Numbered from the stretch's first letter, positions 7,840 through 16,552 are shown. The stretch is DNA of 64,000 nucleotides from Extensimonas soli (GCF_029211265.1 NZ_JARGEL010000013.1:124001-188000); one strand, 5' to 3'. The notes: generated from the letters alone by a model not told the origin. A program made the numbers and translations.

Positions 7840-10092
7840 ATGCCCGCTTCCTCGAACGCCGCCGCTGATGTGCGCACCGCCGCCATGCAGGAAGCGCCGG
7901 GCATCGCGCCAGACAAGCCGGCCAAGGATGCGCGCAAAGCCGCGCCGAGCGGCCCGCAAAAAGCCCTGCGCAAGCTCGGCCTGGTGCGCGACATCGACCT
8001 GGCGCTGCACCTGCCGCTGCGCTACGAGGACGAAACGCGCATCACGCCGCTCGCGCAGGCGCGCGACGGGCAGGTGGTGCAGATCGAGGCCACGGTCACG
8101 GCCAGCGAAGTGCAGCTGCGCCCGCGCCGCCAGCTGCTCGTCACGGTGGAGGACGGCACGGGCAGCTGCGTGCTGCGTTTTTTCAGCTTCTACCCGTCGC
8201 AGCAAAAGGCGCTGGCCGTGGGCGCGCGCCTGCGCATCCGCGGCGAGGTGCGCGGCGGCTTCTGGGGGCGGCAGATGCTGCACCCGGCGTTTCGCCCCGC
8301 GGAGGGTGAGCTGCCTGCCGCGCTCACGCCCGTCTATCCGAGCACGGCGGGCCTGCCCCAGCCGTATTTGCGCCGCGCCGTGCTGACGGCGCTCTCGCGC
8401 GCCGACCTGTCCGAGACTTTGCCTGCGGGCGTCGCGCCGCCCGGCGGCAGCGTTTTTTTGCATGAAAATGGCCAAAAGTCTTTGTGCAGTCTGCGTGAGG
8501 CGCTCTTTTTTTTGCACAAACCCGCGCCCGACGTCGCGCTTTCCACGCTCGAAGACCGCAGCCACCCGGCGTGGCAGCGCCTCAAGGCCGAGGAGCTGCT
8601 CGCGCAGCAGCTGTCGCAGTGGCAGGCGCGGCGCGAACGCGCGCGGCGGCGCGCCCCGCAGCTGCGCGCGCCAGCCGGGGAGCTGCCCGAGCAATTGCTT
8701 GCGGCGTTGCCGTTCGAGCTCACCGCAGCGCAGCGCCGCGTGAGCGCGGAGATCGCGCACGACCTCGCGCGCGTGCAACCCATGCACCGCCTGCTGCAAG
8801 GCGACGTGGGCTCGGGCAAGACGGTGGTCGCGGCGCTCGCCGCGGCCACGGCCATCGCTGCGGGCTGGCAGTGCGCGCTCATGGCGCCGACCGAAATCCT
8901 CGCCGAGCAGCACTTTGCCAAGCTGGTCGATTGGCTCGCACCGCTGCTCGCACCGCGCGGCCAGTGCGTGGCCTGGCTCACGGGCAGCCAGAAGACAAAA
9001 GCGCGCGCCGAAATGCTCGCGCTGATCGCCTCGGGCCAGGCCGCGCTGGTCGTGGGCACGCACGCGGTGATTCAAGCGCAGGTGCGCTTTGCCCGCCTGG
9101 GCCTGGCCATCATCGACGAGCAGCACCGCTTCGGCGTCGCGCAACGGCTCGCGCTGCGCCAGAAGCTGTCGGCATCGGCACCGGAATCTTGTCAGACTGT
9201 GGGCGGCGCAAGCGGGCATGCGCCGCAGCCGACGATGCCAGAGGCTGACAGATTTTTGGAGCCGCACCTCTTGATGATGAGCGCCACGCCCATCCCGCGC
9301 ACGCTGGCCATGAGCTACTACGCCGACCTGGACGTCTCGACCATCGACGAGCTGCCGCCGGGCCGCACGCCCGTGGTCACCAAACTGGTGGCCGAACAGC
9401 GCCGCGGCGAGGTCATAGAGCGCATCCGCGCCCAGCTTGCGCAGGGGCGGCAGGTGTATTGGGTCTGCCCGCTGATCGAGGAGAGTGAGGCGCTCGACCT
9501 GAGGAATGCGACGGCGACGCACGCCGAGCTCAGCGCGGCCCTGCCCGGCGTGCGCGTGGGCCTGCTGCACGCGCGCATGCCCAGCGCCGAGAAAAAAGCC
9601 GTCATGGCGCAGTTCAGCGCAGGGCAGATGGCCGTGCTCGTCAGCACCACGGTGATCGAGGTGGGCGTGGACGTGCCCAACGCGAGCCTGATGGTGATCG
9701 AGCACGCCGAGCGCTTCGGCCTGAGCCAGCTGCACCAGCTGCGCGGGCGCGTGGGGCGCGGCAGCGCGGCCTCGGCCTGCGTGCTGCTCTATGCCACGGG
9801 CGAGAGCGGGCGCCTGGGCGAGACGGCGCGCGCGCGCCTCAAGGCCATGCTGGAAACCAGCGACGGCTTCGAGATCGCGCGGCGCGACCTGGCCATCCGC
9901 GGCCCCGGCGAATTCCTGGGCGCGCGCCAGTCGGGCGAAGCCATGCTGCGCTTTGCCGACCTGGCCACCGACCAGGCCCTGCTCGAATGGGCGCGCGCCC
10001 TCGCGCCGCAGATGCTCGACCAACACCCCGAATTGGCCGCCCGCCACGTGGCGCGCTGGCTCGGCGGCAAGGCGGAGTATTTGAAAGCCTGA
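7840..10092 (+). CDS. recG: ATP-dependent DNA helicase RecG with in-frame repeat relics
   Basis: 750 aa. Branch-migration helicase that regresses stalled forks and processes Holliday junctions. Seen: N-terminal wedge/OB region, Walker A GDVGSGKT (321-328), DEQH (426-429), MSATPIPRTL and LPPGRTPVVTK, and the C-terminal LRGRVGRGS. It is longer than the roughly 690 aa of E. coli. Part of the excess is residues about 450-471, between the DEQH region and MSATPIPRTL, encoded by a shrunken copy of the family A palindrome (9187-9251). A second extra stretch near 203-217 coincides with a family B-like repeat (8465-8504). Both keep the frame. The ATG of MPASSN was preferred over one 27 bp upstream. Confidence 0.95.
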   Translation: MPASSNAAADVRTAAMQEAPGIAPDKPAKDARKAAPSGPQKALRKLGLVRDIDLALHLPLRYEDETRITPLAQARDGQVVQIEATVTASEVQLRPRRQLLVTVEDGTGSCVLRFFSFYPSQQKALAVGARLRIRGEVRGGFWGRQMLHPAFRPAEGELPAALTPVYPSTAGLPQPYLRRAVLTALSRADLSETLPAGVAPPGGSVFLHENGQKSLCSLREALFFLHKPAPDVALSTLEDRSHPAWQRLKAEELLAQQLSQWQARRERARRRAPQLRAPAGELPEQLLAALPFELTAAQRRVSAEIAHDLARVQPMHRLLQGDVGSGKTVVAALAAATAIAAGWQCALMAPTEILAEQHFAKLVDWLAPLLAPRGQCVAWLTGSQKTKARAEMLALIASGQAALVVGTHAVIQAQVRFARLGLAIIDEQHRFGVAQRLALRQKLSASAPESCQTVGGASGHAPQPTMPEADRFLEPHLLMMSATPIPRTLAMSYYADLDVSTIDELPPGRTPVVTKLVAEQRRGEVIERIRAQLAQGRQVYWVCPLIEESEALDLRNATATHAELSAALPGVRVGLLHARMPSAEKKAVMAQFSAGQMAVLVSTTVIEVGVDVPNASLMVIEHAERFGLSQLHQLRGRVGRGSAASACVLLYATGESGRLGETARARLKAMLETSDGFEIARRDLAIRGPGEFLGARQSGEAMLRFADLATDQALLEWARALAPQMLDQHPELAARHVARWLGGKAEYLKA
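8465..8504 (+). repeat. Family B-like repeat inside recG
   Basis: Begins AAAATGGCCAAAAGT and ends GAGGCGCT; it lines up without gaps with the intergenic copy at 50841 (AAATTGGCAAAAAGT...TTGGCGCT), with many but not all bases identical. It is AT-rich compared with the rest of recG and encodes residues about 209-222, where RecG proteins are not conserved. Confidence 0.45.
9187..9251 (+). mobile_element. Internally deleted relic of family A inside recG
   Basis: The left half (TGTCAGACTGTGGGCGGCG...) matches the first 31 bases of the 13459 copy at about 24 positions, and the right half (CGCAGCCGACGATGCCAGAG...) matches its end about as well. The middle of the element is missing. It is read in frame as about 22 RecG residues. 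Confidence 0.75.
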
Positions 10093-10181
10093 AATTGCAC
10101 GGGCTGCGCACGGGGCGGCGTCTATCATTGGGCAGAAACAGGCACCCCCCAGCGACGTCGCACACAGCGCGATACCAGCCC

Positions 10182-12056
10182 ATGGCCCTCTTTCCCCAAG
10201 GTTTGACCCAGATCGACAAGCGCTGCGCGAATGCGGGCGAGCGCGCCGTGCTGCACCAGCTCAAGCGCTGCCTGTCCGACGACTACCTGGTCTGGCACGA
10301 CGTGCCCATAGGGCCGAAGGCGCGCCAGCCCGACTTCGTGGTCTTCAGCCCGCGGCGCGGCTTGCTGATTCTGGAGGTCAAGCACTGGGCCTGGGGTTCG
10401 CTGCGCGCCTACAACCGGGACAGCGTGGAACTGGCCACGGCGCGCGGCCTCGTCACCGTGGTGCACCCCTTGCTGCAGGCGCGCGGCTATGCGCTGGAGC
10501 TCAACGAAGTGCTGGAGCGCGACCCCGCGCTGATCCAGGACGCGCCGCCGTTTCGCGGCAAGTCGCGCGTGCCCTATGGCTGGGGCTGCGTGCTGTCGAA
10601 CGTGCGGCGCAAACAGGTCGAGGGCACGGACTTTGCCGAGGTGTTCCCGGACTTCAAAACCCTGCTGCGCGACGACCTTTCCGAAGAGCTCGATCCTTAC
10701 GAATTCGAAAAACGCCTGTGGGGCATGTACGCGGGCTGGACGCCGCAGGCGCTGACGCTGCCGCAGCGCGACCGCGTGCGCTGGCACCTGTTTCCGGAAG
10801 TGCGCGTGCAGCAGGCCTCCCTGTTCGAGGCGCAGGAGCAGACCGCCCCCACGCTCGCGCTGCCCGACCTGATGCAGGTGATGGACCTGCAGCAGGAACA
10901 GGTCGCGCGCACGCTGGGCGAAGGGCACCGCGTGATCCACGGCCCGGCGGGTTCGGGCAAGACCATGATCCTGATCTTCCGTGCGCAGCAGCTGGCGGCT
11001 GCGGCAGCGCCCGAGCGGCCGATCCTGGTGCTGTGTTTCAACCGCATCCTGGCCCAGCGCATCGAGGGCAGCCTGCGCCAGCGCGGCGTCGATGAACGCG
11101 TGCAGGTGCGCACCTTCCACGGCTGGTGCCAGGACATGGTGCGCACCTACCAGCTCGACGTGCCGCAGCATCTGGCGGGTGATGCCTACTTTGTTGCGCT
11201 GGCCGAAACGGTGGAGCGTGCCGTGGCGCGCGGCCTGGTGCCGGGCGGGCAATACCTGGCGCTGCTGATCGATGAGGCGCACGACTTCGAGGACGCCTGG
11301 CTGCGCGTGGCCGCGCGCATGGTCGATCCGGCGACGAGCGCGCTGCTCGTGCTGTACGACGACGCGCAATCCATTTACCAAAAAAAGCGCCGCAGGTTCA
11401 ACTTCGCCAGCGTGGGCATTCAGGCCCAGGGGCGCACCAGCATTCTCAAGCTCAACTACCGCAACACCGCCGAAGTGCTGGCCCTGGCCATGCACTGCGC
11501 CCAAGGCTTGCTGGCCGACCGGCCCGCCACCGACGACCAGATGCAGGCCGTGCAGCCGTCCAGCGCAGGCCGGCGCGGCCCGCTGCCGGTACTGCTGCAG
11601 GCCCCCAATGTGCGCGCAGAGGCCGAACTGGTGGCAGAGCGCATCGCCCAGGCCCTGGCCGACGGGCGTGCGCCCGACGAGGTCGCCGTGCTGTTTCGCA
11701 CCCGCCAGCGCATGGTGCTGGTCGCCGCGGCACTGCAGCGCCGTGGCATCGCCGTGCAGTCCATGGCGACGCCGGGCTTTCGCACCTTCGTGTGGAAGCA
11801 CCCCAGCGTCAGGCTGATGACGCTGCACAGCTCCAAGGGACTGGAGTTTCCGCTCGTGGTGATTGCGGGGCTCGACGCCCTGCCTTGGAAGGGCGAGCCC
11901 CTGGACGAGGAACTGCGCCTGCTTTACGTCGGCATGACGCGCGCCACGCACGAGCTCGTGCTGTCAGCTGCCGGCACCTCGCCCATGGTGCAGCGGGTGC
12001 ACAATTCGCTCGAAGCCGTGGCGCTGCAGTTTGCAGAGCAAGAAGCGCATGTTTGA
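10182..12056 (+). CDS. NERD nuclease-domain / UvrD-type superfamily 1 helicase
   Basis: 624 aa. An N-terminal NERD domain (about 18-120) shows a nuclease-like D...ExK arrangement: PDFVVFSPRRG (D51) and LEVKHW (E65, K67). A superfamily 1 helicase follows: Walker A GPAGSGKT (254-261), DEAH (364-367), LKLNYRNT, TLHSSKGLEF near 547-556 and LLYVGMTRATHEL near 580-592. The helicase is compact compared with UvrD. NERD-helicase proteins are widespread, are presumed to act on DNA, and occur in phage-defence settings, but no specific substrate can be named. It stands alone between recG and oxyR, 89 bp after recG, so it may be an insertion into an otherwise housekeeping neighbourhood. Confidence 0.88.
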   Translation: MALFPQGLTQIDKRCANAGERAVLHQLKRCLSDDYLVWHDVPIGPKARQPDFVVFSPRRGLLILEVKHWAWGSLRAYNRDSVELATARGLVTVVHPLLQARGYALELNEVLERDPALIQDAPPFRGKSRVPYGWGCVLSNVRRKQVEGTDFAEVFPDFKTLLRDDLSEELDPYEFEKRLWGMYAGWTPQALTLPQRDRVRWHLFPEVRVQQASLFEAQEQTAPTLALPDLMQVMDLQQEQVARTLGEGHRVIHGPAGSGKTMILIFRAQQLAAAAAPERPILVLCFNRILAQRIEGSLRQRGVDERVQVRTFHGWCQDMVRTYQLDVPQHLAGDAYFVALAETVERAVARGLVPGGQYLALLIDEAHDFEDAWLRVAARMVDPATSALLVLYDDAQSIYQKKRRRFNFASVGIQAQGRTSILKLNYRNTAEVLALAMHCAQGLLADRPATDDQMQAVQPSSAGRRGPLPVLLQAPNVRAEAELVAERIAQALADGRAPDEVAVLFRTRQRMVLVAAALQRRGIAVQSMATPGFRTFVWKHPSVRLMTLHSSKGLEFPLVVIAGLDALPWKGEPLDEELRLLYVGMTRATHELVLSAAGTSPMVQRVHNSLEAVALQFAEQEAHV

Positions 12057-12097
12057 CGGGCGCAAGAAGCCAATTTTCCTATCTGTACCATTCGCCC

Positions 12098-13063
12098 ATG
12101 ACCCTCACCGAGCTCAAATACATCGTCGCGCTCGCGCGCGCCAAGCACTTCGGCCACGCTGCAGAGGCCTGCCATGTCTCGCAGCCCACGCTGTCGGTGG
12201 CGATCAAAAAGCTCGAGGACGAGCTCGACGTCAAGCTCTTCGAGCGCACGGCCGGCGAGGTGGCCGTCACGCCGCTGGGCGAAGAGATCGTGCGCCAGGC
12301 GCAAGTCGTGCTGGAGCAGGCCGCGGCGATCAAAGAGATCGCGCAGCGCGGCAAAGACCCGCTTGCAGGCGTGCTGCACCTGGGCGTGATCTACACCATA
12401 GGCCCTTACCTGCTGCCCGAACTGGTGCGCCGCAGCATGGAGCGCACGCCGCAAATGCCGCTGCTGCTGCAGGAAAACTTCACGCTCAAGCTGCTCGACA
12501 TGCTGCGCACGGGCGAGATCGACTGCGCGATCCTCGCCGAGCCCTTTCCCGACACCAACCTGGCCATCGCGCCGCTGTACGACGAGCCCTTCATGGCCGC
12601 CCTCCCGTCCCAGCATCCGCTGGCCCAGCGCAAGAGCGTGTCGGCCACCGAACTGCGCGACGAAACCATGCTGCTGCTCGGTGCGGGCCATTGCTTTCGC
12701 GACCAGGTGCTCGAGGTCTGCCCCGAATTTGCGCGCTTTTCCACCAACGTCGAGGGCATTCGCCGCACCTTCGAAGGCTCGTCGCTCGAAACCATCAAGC
12801 ACATGGTGGCCGAGGGCATGGGCGTGACGCTGGTGCCGCAGCTCGCGGTGCCGCGCACCGCGCTGCCCGGCAACGCGCGCCGGCGCAAAACCGACGACGC
12901 CCTGGTGCGCTACCTGCCGCTGCACGGCGACGACAAGGGCCCGCCGCCCTCGCGCCGCGTGGTGTTGGCCTGGCGGCGCAGCTTCACGCGCTACGAGGCC
13001 ATCGCCGCGCTGCGCAACGCCATCTATGCCTGCGAGCTGCCGGGCGTGACGCGGCTGACCTGA
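12098..13063 (+). CDS. oxyR: Hydrogen-peroxide-inducible LysR-type activator OxyR
   Basis: 321 aa. Peroxide sensor and transcriptional regulator. Seen: LysR winged helix at the N-terminus (MTLTELKYIVALARAKHFGHAA, then SQPTLSVAIKKLE) and a substrate-binding-like sensor domain. The redox pair GHCFRDQVLEVC places cysteines at 199 and 208, the same numbering as E. coli OxyR, which forms a disulfide on oxidation. This makes the identification firmer than for a generic LysR protein. The start is the ATG of MTLTEL, 41 bp after the helicase stop; no strong ribosome-binding site is visible. Confidence 0.95.
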   Translation: MTLTELKYIVALARAKHFGHAAEACHVSQPTLSVAIKKLEDELDVKLFERTAGEVAVTPLGEEIVRQAQVVLEQAAAIKEIAQRGKDPLAGVLHLGVIYTIGPYLLPELVRRSMERTPQMPLLLQENFTLKLLDMLRTGEIDCAILAEPFPDTNLAIAPLYDEPFMAALPSQHPLAQRKSVSATELRDETMLLLGAGHCFRDQVLEVCPEFARFSTNVEGIRRTFEGSSLETIKHMVAEGMGVTLVPQLAVPRTALPGNARRRKTDDALVRYLPLHGDDKGPPPSRRVVLAWRRSFTRYEAIAALRNAIYACELPGVTRLT

Positions 13064-13109
13064 GCCACGTACCGCGCAAGTACCACGCAAGTACCGCGCC
13101 CAGCCGTTT

Positions 13110-13424
13110 TCACACCCCCGAGACGATCTCGTGCGTGAGGTTGTCCACGACCACGGGCGTGTGCAGGTAGGTGAGCTGCGGCGCGCTGCCGTACTTTTCG
13201 CGCACGAAGGCGCGCCAGGCGTCGTCGTACACGGCCTGCGCTGCTTCGCGGTTTTGCCACAGGTACACGCCGCCGGCCGTGCGCCCGTCCTCCGAGAGCA
13301 CGTAATACTTGCGCAGCAGCCCGGGCAGGTTCTGGTAGCGCGGCGCGGTGCTGAGAAAAATCTTCTGTGCCTCCTCCTGCGTGATGGGCTGGGGCAGGGC
13401 GAAGGTGACGATGGCGGTGATCAT
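13110..13424 (-). CDS. YdhR-like small monooxygenase family protein
   Basis: 104 aa, single-domain ferredoxin-like (dimeric alpha-beta barrel) protein of the YdhR type. Seen: MITAIVTFALPQPIT at the start, SEDGRTAGGVYLWQNREAAQ and the conserved aromatic residues of the second half. The family has been proposed to be monooxygenases acting on small organics, but its substrates are not established. It is convergent with oxyR (46-bp gap) and 35 bp from a family A palindrome on its upstream side. The upstream sequence includes GGAGACCTTC before the ATG, a good ribosome-binding site. Confidence 0.75.
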   Translation of the reverse strand: MITAIVTFALPQPITQEEAQKIFLSTAPRYQNLPGLLRKYYVLSEDGRTAGGVYLWQNREAAQAVYDDAWRAFVREKYGSAPQLTYLHTPVVVDNLTHEIVSGV

Positions 13425-13458
13425 GAAGGTCTCCTCGATGCTTCGTTATAAATAGCTG

Positions 13459-13627
13459 CTAGCAGCCTGTCGGACTTTGGACGTCGAAAGCGAGAATGTG
13501 CCCCAGCGAGGCCAGTTTTTGCCGGATTCGCCGCCCCATAGCGGGACTATGGGGCAAGAAGGCGGTAAAAAATGGGCCGCTGCGGCACATTCGCAGCCGA
13601 CGATTCCAAAGTCCGACAGGCTGCTAG
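13459..13627 (-). mobile_element. Palindromic element family A, copy 2 (intergenic)
   Basis: 169 bp; ends CTA-GCAGCCTGTCGGACTTTGG and its exact complement (22-bp perfect inverted repeats). It is inverted relative to copies 1 and 3. It lies between the YdhR-like gene and the hydroxyacid dehydrogenase gene. No coding gene inside. Confidence 0.9.
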
Positions 13628-13669
13628 TGCTGGATGGTATTGCCTGAAGTGCCGATTTGGCATTGAAAA

Positions 13670-14695
13670 TTAGGCCAACCGCGCGACGCGCTCCTGCCAG
13701 CGCGCGAGCACTTCGGGGTTCTTGGTGTAGAGCGCCGGCTCGCCGCGCAGGATGCGGCGCATGTTCTCGGCGATCGCCGTGCGCAGCGAGTCCATGGCCT
13801 CCCGGCCCTGGCCGATGATGTGCGGCGTCAGGATCACGTGGTCGCTGCCGACGAAAGCGCGCAGCGGGCTGTCGGGCGGCAGCGGCTCGTGCGCGAAGGT
13901 GTCGAGCGCAGCGCCGGCGATGCGGCGCTCCTGCAGCGCGCGGCACAGCGCCGCCTCGTCGATGGCCGCGCCGCGCGAGGTGTTGACGAGGTACGCCGTA
14001 GTCTTCATGAGGGAGAGCTCGCGCGCACCGATCAGCCCCTGCGTCTCGGCCGTCAAGGTGACGTGCAGGCTCACAAAATCCGCACGCTGCAGCAATGCGT
14101 CGAGCGGGACCCGCGTGGTGCCTGCCGGAGCCTGCTCCTGCGCCACGTAGGGATCGAAATACAACAGTTGCGCCTCCCAGCCGCGCAGGCGCTCGACCAC
14201 GCCGCGTGCGATGCGGCCCATGCCCACGAACCCTATGGTGCTGCCGCGCACGCTGCGCGAAAAGAGCTCGCGCGGGCGCGGCGCGTTTTCGGCGAGCAGG
14301 CGCTGCTTGTAGGGCAGCTGCATGGCCAGCGCCGCGATCAGCATCACGGTGGACTCGGCCATGCCCAGGAAATTTTCGGGCGTGGCGCCGTGCGCCACCA
14401 GAATGCCCAGTTCCGTGGCGGCGGCGACGTCGATGTTCTCGACCCCGATCGCCGGCGCCACCACTGCGCGCAGCCGCGGCAGCGCCTGCAACAAAGCCCG
14501 ATCGACGCGCAAGCCCGGGGTGGGGACGAGAACGTCCGCACGCTGCAGCAGCGGCAGCAGCGCCGTCGCATCGACATGCGGCGGCACTTCGTCCGCTGCC
14601 GGCCCGCGCACGATTTGGTTGCCTTGGCCGCTAAGCGCCTCGGCCATTGTGTCGCCTAACCAATCGCCGGGAATGAAAATCACGGGGGGGTTCAT
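13670..14695 (-). CDS. D-isomer-specific 2-hydroxyacid dehydrogenase family protein
   Basis: 341 aa, NAD-dependent oxidoreductase of the phosphoglycerate/hydroxypyruvate dehydrogenase superfamily. Seen: Rossmann GFVGMGRIARG in the middle, and the catalytic triad in standard order: Arg in VNTSRGAAID, Glu in FAHEPLPP, His in LTPHIIG. The substrate cannot be told from sequence. The start ATG (MNPPVIFIPG) is preceded by CAGGAGTGCAGT, a good ribosome-binding site. It is divergent from the RNA methyltransferase gene, separated by 190 bp in which a hairpin-prone GC-rich stretch but no obvious operator is seen. Confidence 0.87.
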   Translation of the reverse strand: MNPPVIFIPGDWLGDTMAEALSGQGNQIVRGPAADEVPPHVDATALLPLLQRADVLVPTPGLRVDRALLQALPRLRAVVAPAIGVENIDVAAATELGILVAHGATPENFLGMAESTVMLIAALAMQLPYKQRLLAENAPRPRELFSRSVRGSTIGFVGMGRIARGVVERLRGWEAQLLYFDPYVAQEQAPAGTTRVPLDALLQRADFVSLHVTLTAETQGLIGARELSLMKTTAYLVNTSRGAAIDEAALCRALQERRIAGAALDTFAHEPLPPDSPLRAFVGSDHVILTPHIIGQGREAMDSLRTAIAENMRRILRGEPALYTKNPEVLARWQERVARLA

Positions 14696-14885
14696 ACTGC
14701 ACTCCTGTGGGGCGGCACGGCTGCGCCGCAAAATGGCCACCCCGCGCGCCGAATAGGGTGGCGGGGCAGGCTCCGCTGCCCGGCCATGCGCCACCCTCTG
14801 CATACAGGGGCAATGTGCCAGGACAAGGCGTTTTCGACTCTATCAGGCAAGCACGCGGGTGACCTTGCCCTATGCTCCATTCCCC

Positions 14886-16163
14886 ATGAACGCACTCCAA
14901 CTCTTTTTGCCCTGCGCCGGCGGCGTGGAAGGCTATCTGGCCGATGAGGTTCACACGCTCACCGGGCGCACCGGGCAGGATTTGCTCGTCGGGCGCGGCG
15001 GCGTGCTGCTGCGCGCAGCCTGGCGCGACGCGCTGCGCCTGAACCTGCACAGCCGCCTCGCGCAGCGTGTGCTCGTGCTCTTGAACGAGCGCCCCTACCG
15101 CAGCGAAAACGACCTCTACGCGCTGGCCAGCGATGTCGCCTGGGAAGCCTGGTTCACCCCGCGCCAGAGCTTCAAGGTCGAAGTGAGCGCGCAGCACAGT
15201 CCGCTGCAGAGCCTGCACTTTGCCGGCCTGCGCGTGAAAGATGCCGTGGCCGACCGCTTCCGCGCCAAGACGGGCGTGCGCCCCGACGTGGACACCCAGC
15301 GGCCCGAGGTGCGCATCCACCTGCACCTAGGCCCCGACGAAGCCGCGCTCTACATAGACACCTCGGGCGAGCCGCTCTTCAAGCGCGGCTGGCGCCTCGA
15401 CAAAGGCGATGCCCCGCTCAAGGAAACCCTGGCCGCAGCCATGCTCGCGGCAAGCGGCTGGAACCCGCTGGGCGACGCACCCGTGCCGCTCTACGACCCC
15501 TGCTGCGGCAGCGGCACCATCGTCATCGAGGCCGCGCAAATCGCCTGCCGCGTCCCGCCCGGGGCGCAGCGCCGCTTTGCATTCGAGCGCCTGCAGCCGT
15601 TTCAGGCGCATGTCTGGCAAGCGATCAAAGACGAAGCTGCCGAGGCAATCCAAACAAGCGCCATCCCCATTTTTGGCAGTGATGTTTCGCACCGCATGGC
15701 GGACTTTGCCCAGCGCAACGCCGAGCGCGCTGGGGTGGCGCAGGCCGTGCAGTTGCGCGGCGGCGATGCATTGCAACGCCTGCCGCCCTGCGCGCAGCCC
15801 GGCGTGCTGCTGCTCAACCCGCCCTATGGCGAGCGCATCGCCGCGGCAGGCCATGCGGGCCAAAACGCCGCCGCACGCGCCGCGCTGCGCGCGCAGGGCG
15901 CCGCCGTGGGCCGCGAGGCTGCACAAGTCGAAAGCAGCAGCGCGCAGGACGGCGAAGACGGCGGCGACTTTTTCCGCCAGCTCGCCGCGCACTGGAAAAA
16001 ACACTACACCGGCTGGACCGCCTGGTTGCTCTCGCCCGACCCCAAGCTGCCCAGCAAGATGCGCCTCAAGGAATCACGCCGCATCCCGATGTGGAACGGC
16101 CCCATCGAATGCCGCCTGTTCCGCTTTGACTTGGTGCAAGGCAGTGCGCGCCCATCACGGTAG
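14886..16163 (+). CDS. THUMP-domain 23S rRNA/RNA N2-guanine methyltransferase (RlmL N-terminal-half type)
   Basis: 425 aa. AdoMet-dependent methyltransferase equivalent to the RlmL (m2G2445) half of E. coli RlmKL. Seen: N-terminal THUMP region, motif I DPCCGSGTIVIEAA near 207-220, motif IV NPPYGERIAAAG near 316-327, and a C-terminal SRRIPMWNGPIECRLFRF segment typical of the family. An Ala/Gln-rich stretch follows the NPPY motif. The ATG giving MNALQLFLPC was chosen; an ATG 27 bp upstream is possible. RNA target inferred from family only. Confidence 0.87.
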   Translation: MNALQLFLPCAGGVEGYLADEVHTLTGRTGQDLLVGRGGVLLRAAWRDALRLNLHSRLAQRVLVLLNERPYRSENDLYALASDVAWEAWFTPRQSFKVEVSAQHSPLQSLHFAGLRVKDAVADRFRAKTGVRPDVDTQRPEVRIHLHLGPDEAALYIDTSGEPLFKRGWRLDKGDAPLKETLAAAMLAASGWNPLGDAPVPLYDPCCGSGTIVIEAAQIACRVPPGAQRRFAFERLQPFQAHVWQAIKDEAAEAIQTSAIPIFGSDVSHRMADFAQRNAERAGVAQAVQLRGGDALQRLPPCAQPGVLLLNPPYGERIAAAGHAGQNAAARAALRAQGAAVGREAAQVESSSAQDGEDGGDFFRQLAAHWKKHYTGWTAWLLSPDPKLPSKMRLKESRRIPMWNGPIECRLFRFDLVQGSARPSR

Positions 16164-16175
16164 GGGGGACGACGG

Positions 16176-16466
16176 TGCGAGTGCGTGCTGGAGCGTTACC
16201 ATACGGCCTTGTTTCACCGTTCGCCGCAGCAAGAATGTTCGGTGCGCAGCTGGGGCGTGCAGGAGTCAGAACTCGTGCCCCTAATGGAACGCATGCAACG
16301 TGAACATCCCACGTGTGCGGACCTTTAGCCCCCCAGCGTGGATGATCCGGCGCATGGTTGGCACATCGAAGTCGGCCTCAAAGGTTCGGAAGATGCTGTG
16401 GCGGTAGGCTGGGAGCTCTTGCAAGCGGGATTGCTCGAATTTGGTGCAAAAAGATGCGCCGAATGA
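16176..16466 (+). pseudogene. Remnant of a molybdopterin-binding (CinA N-terminal-like) protein
   Basis: One reading frame, broken by a single TAG at 16326-16328, reads LFHRSPQQECSVRSWGVQES, then SELVPLMERMQREHPTCADL, then after the stop PSVDDPAHGWHIEVGLKG and ending LLEFGAKRCAE. The order (WGVxES with a following hP, then LPSV-like segment, HIEVGLKG, C-terminal helix ending in LG/FG) resembles the C-terminal half of stand-alone MoCF/CinA-type molybdopterin-binding proteins. The N-terminal half, including the start, is missing, so this is a decayed gene fragment. The opposite strand has an uninterrupted 79-codon frame here that looks non-coding. Confidence 0.6.
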
Positions 16467-16502
16467 GTGCGCGGAACCTGGTTTTCTTTTTATGCCGCCG
16501 TT

Positions 16503-16519
16503 TGCACCATATGAGTGCA
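16503..16519 (+). promoter_or_regulatory. NtrC-type binding site 1 upstream of glnA
   Basis: TGCACCATATGAGTGCA matches the NtrC palindrome TGCACCA-N3-TGGTGCA at all but two informative positions. Centred about 50 bp upstream of site 2 and upstream of the sigma-54 promoter. Confidence 0.75.
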
Positions 16520-16552
16520 TGGCGAGCGGCGGGGTTGGTGGGCGCCATGTGC

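Noticed and set aside
7654-10128. 824-codon open frame on the minus strand over recG
   Set aside because: No recognisable motif; recG on the plus strand explains the DNA.
13459-13627. CRISPR repeat or array
   Set aside because: The repeats are single dispersed palindromes with long unrelated distances between them, not regular repeat-spacer units; no cas genes.
15630-15680. Family B repeat in the RlmL-like gene
   Set aside because: Shares only GCGCTT and GGCAGCT blocks on the opposite strand; too weak to list.
16281-16520. 79-codon minus-strand frame upstream of glnA
   Set aside because: It overlaps NtrC site 1 and the plus-strand decayed MoCF-like frame, and shows no family features or ribosome-binding site.
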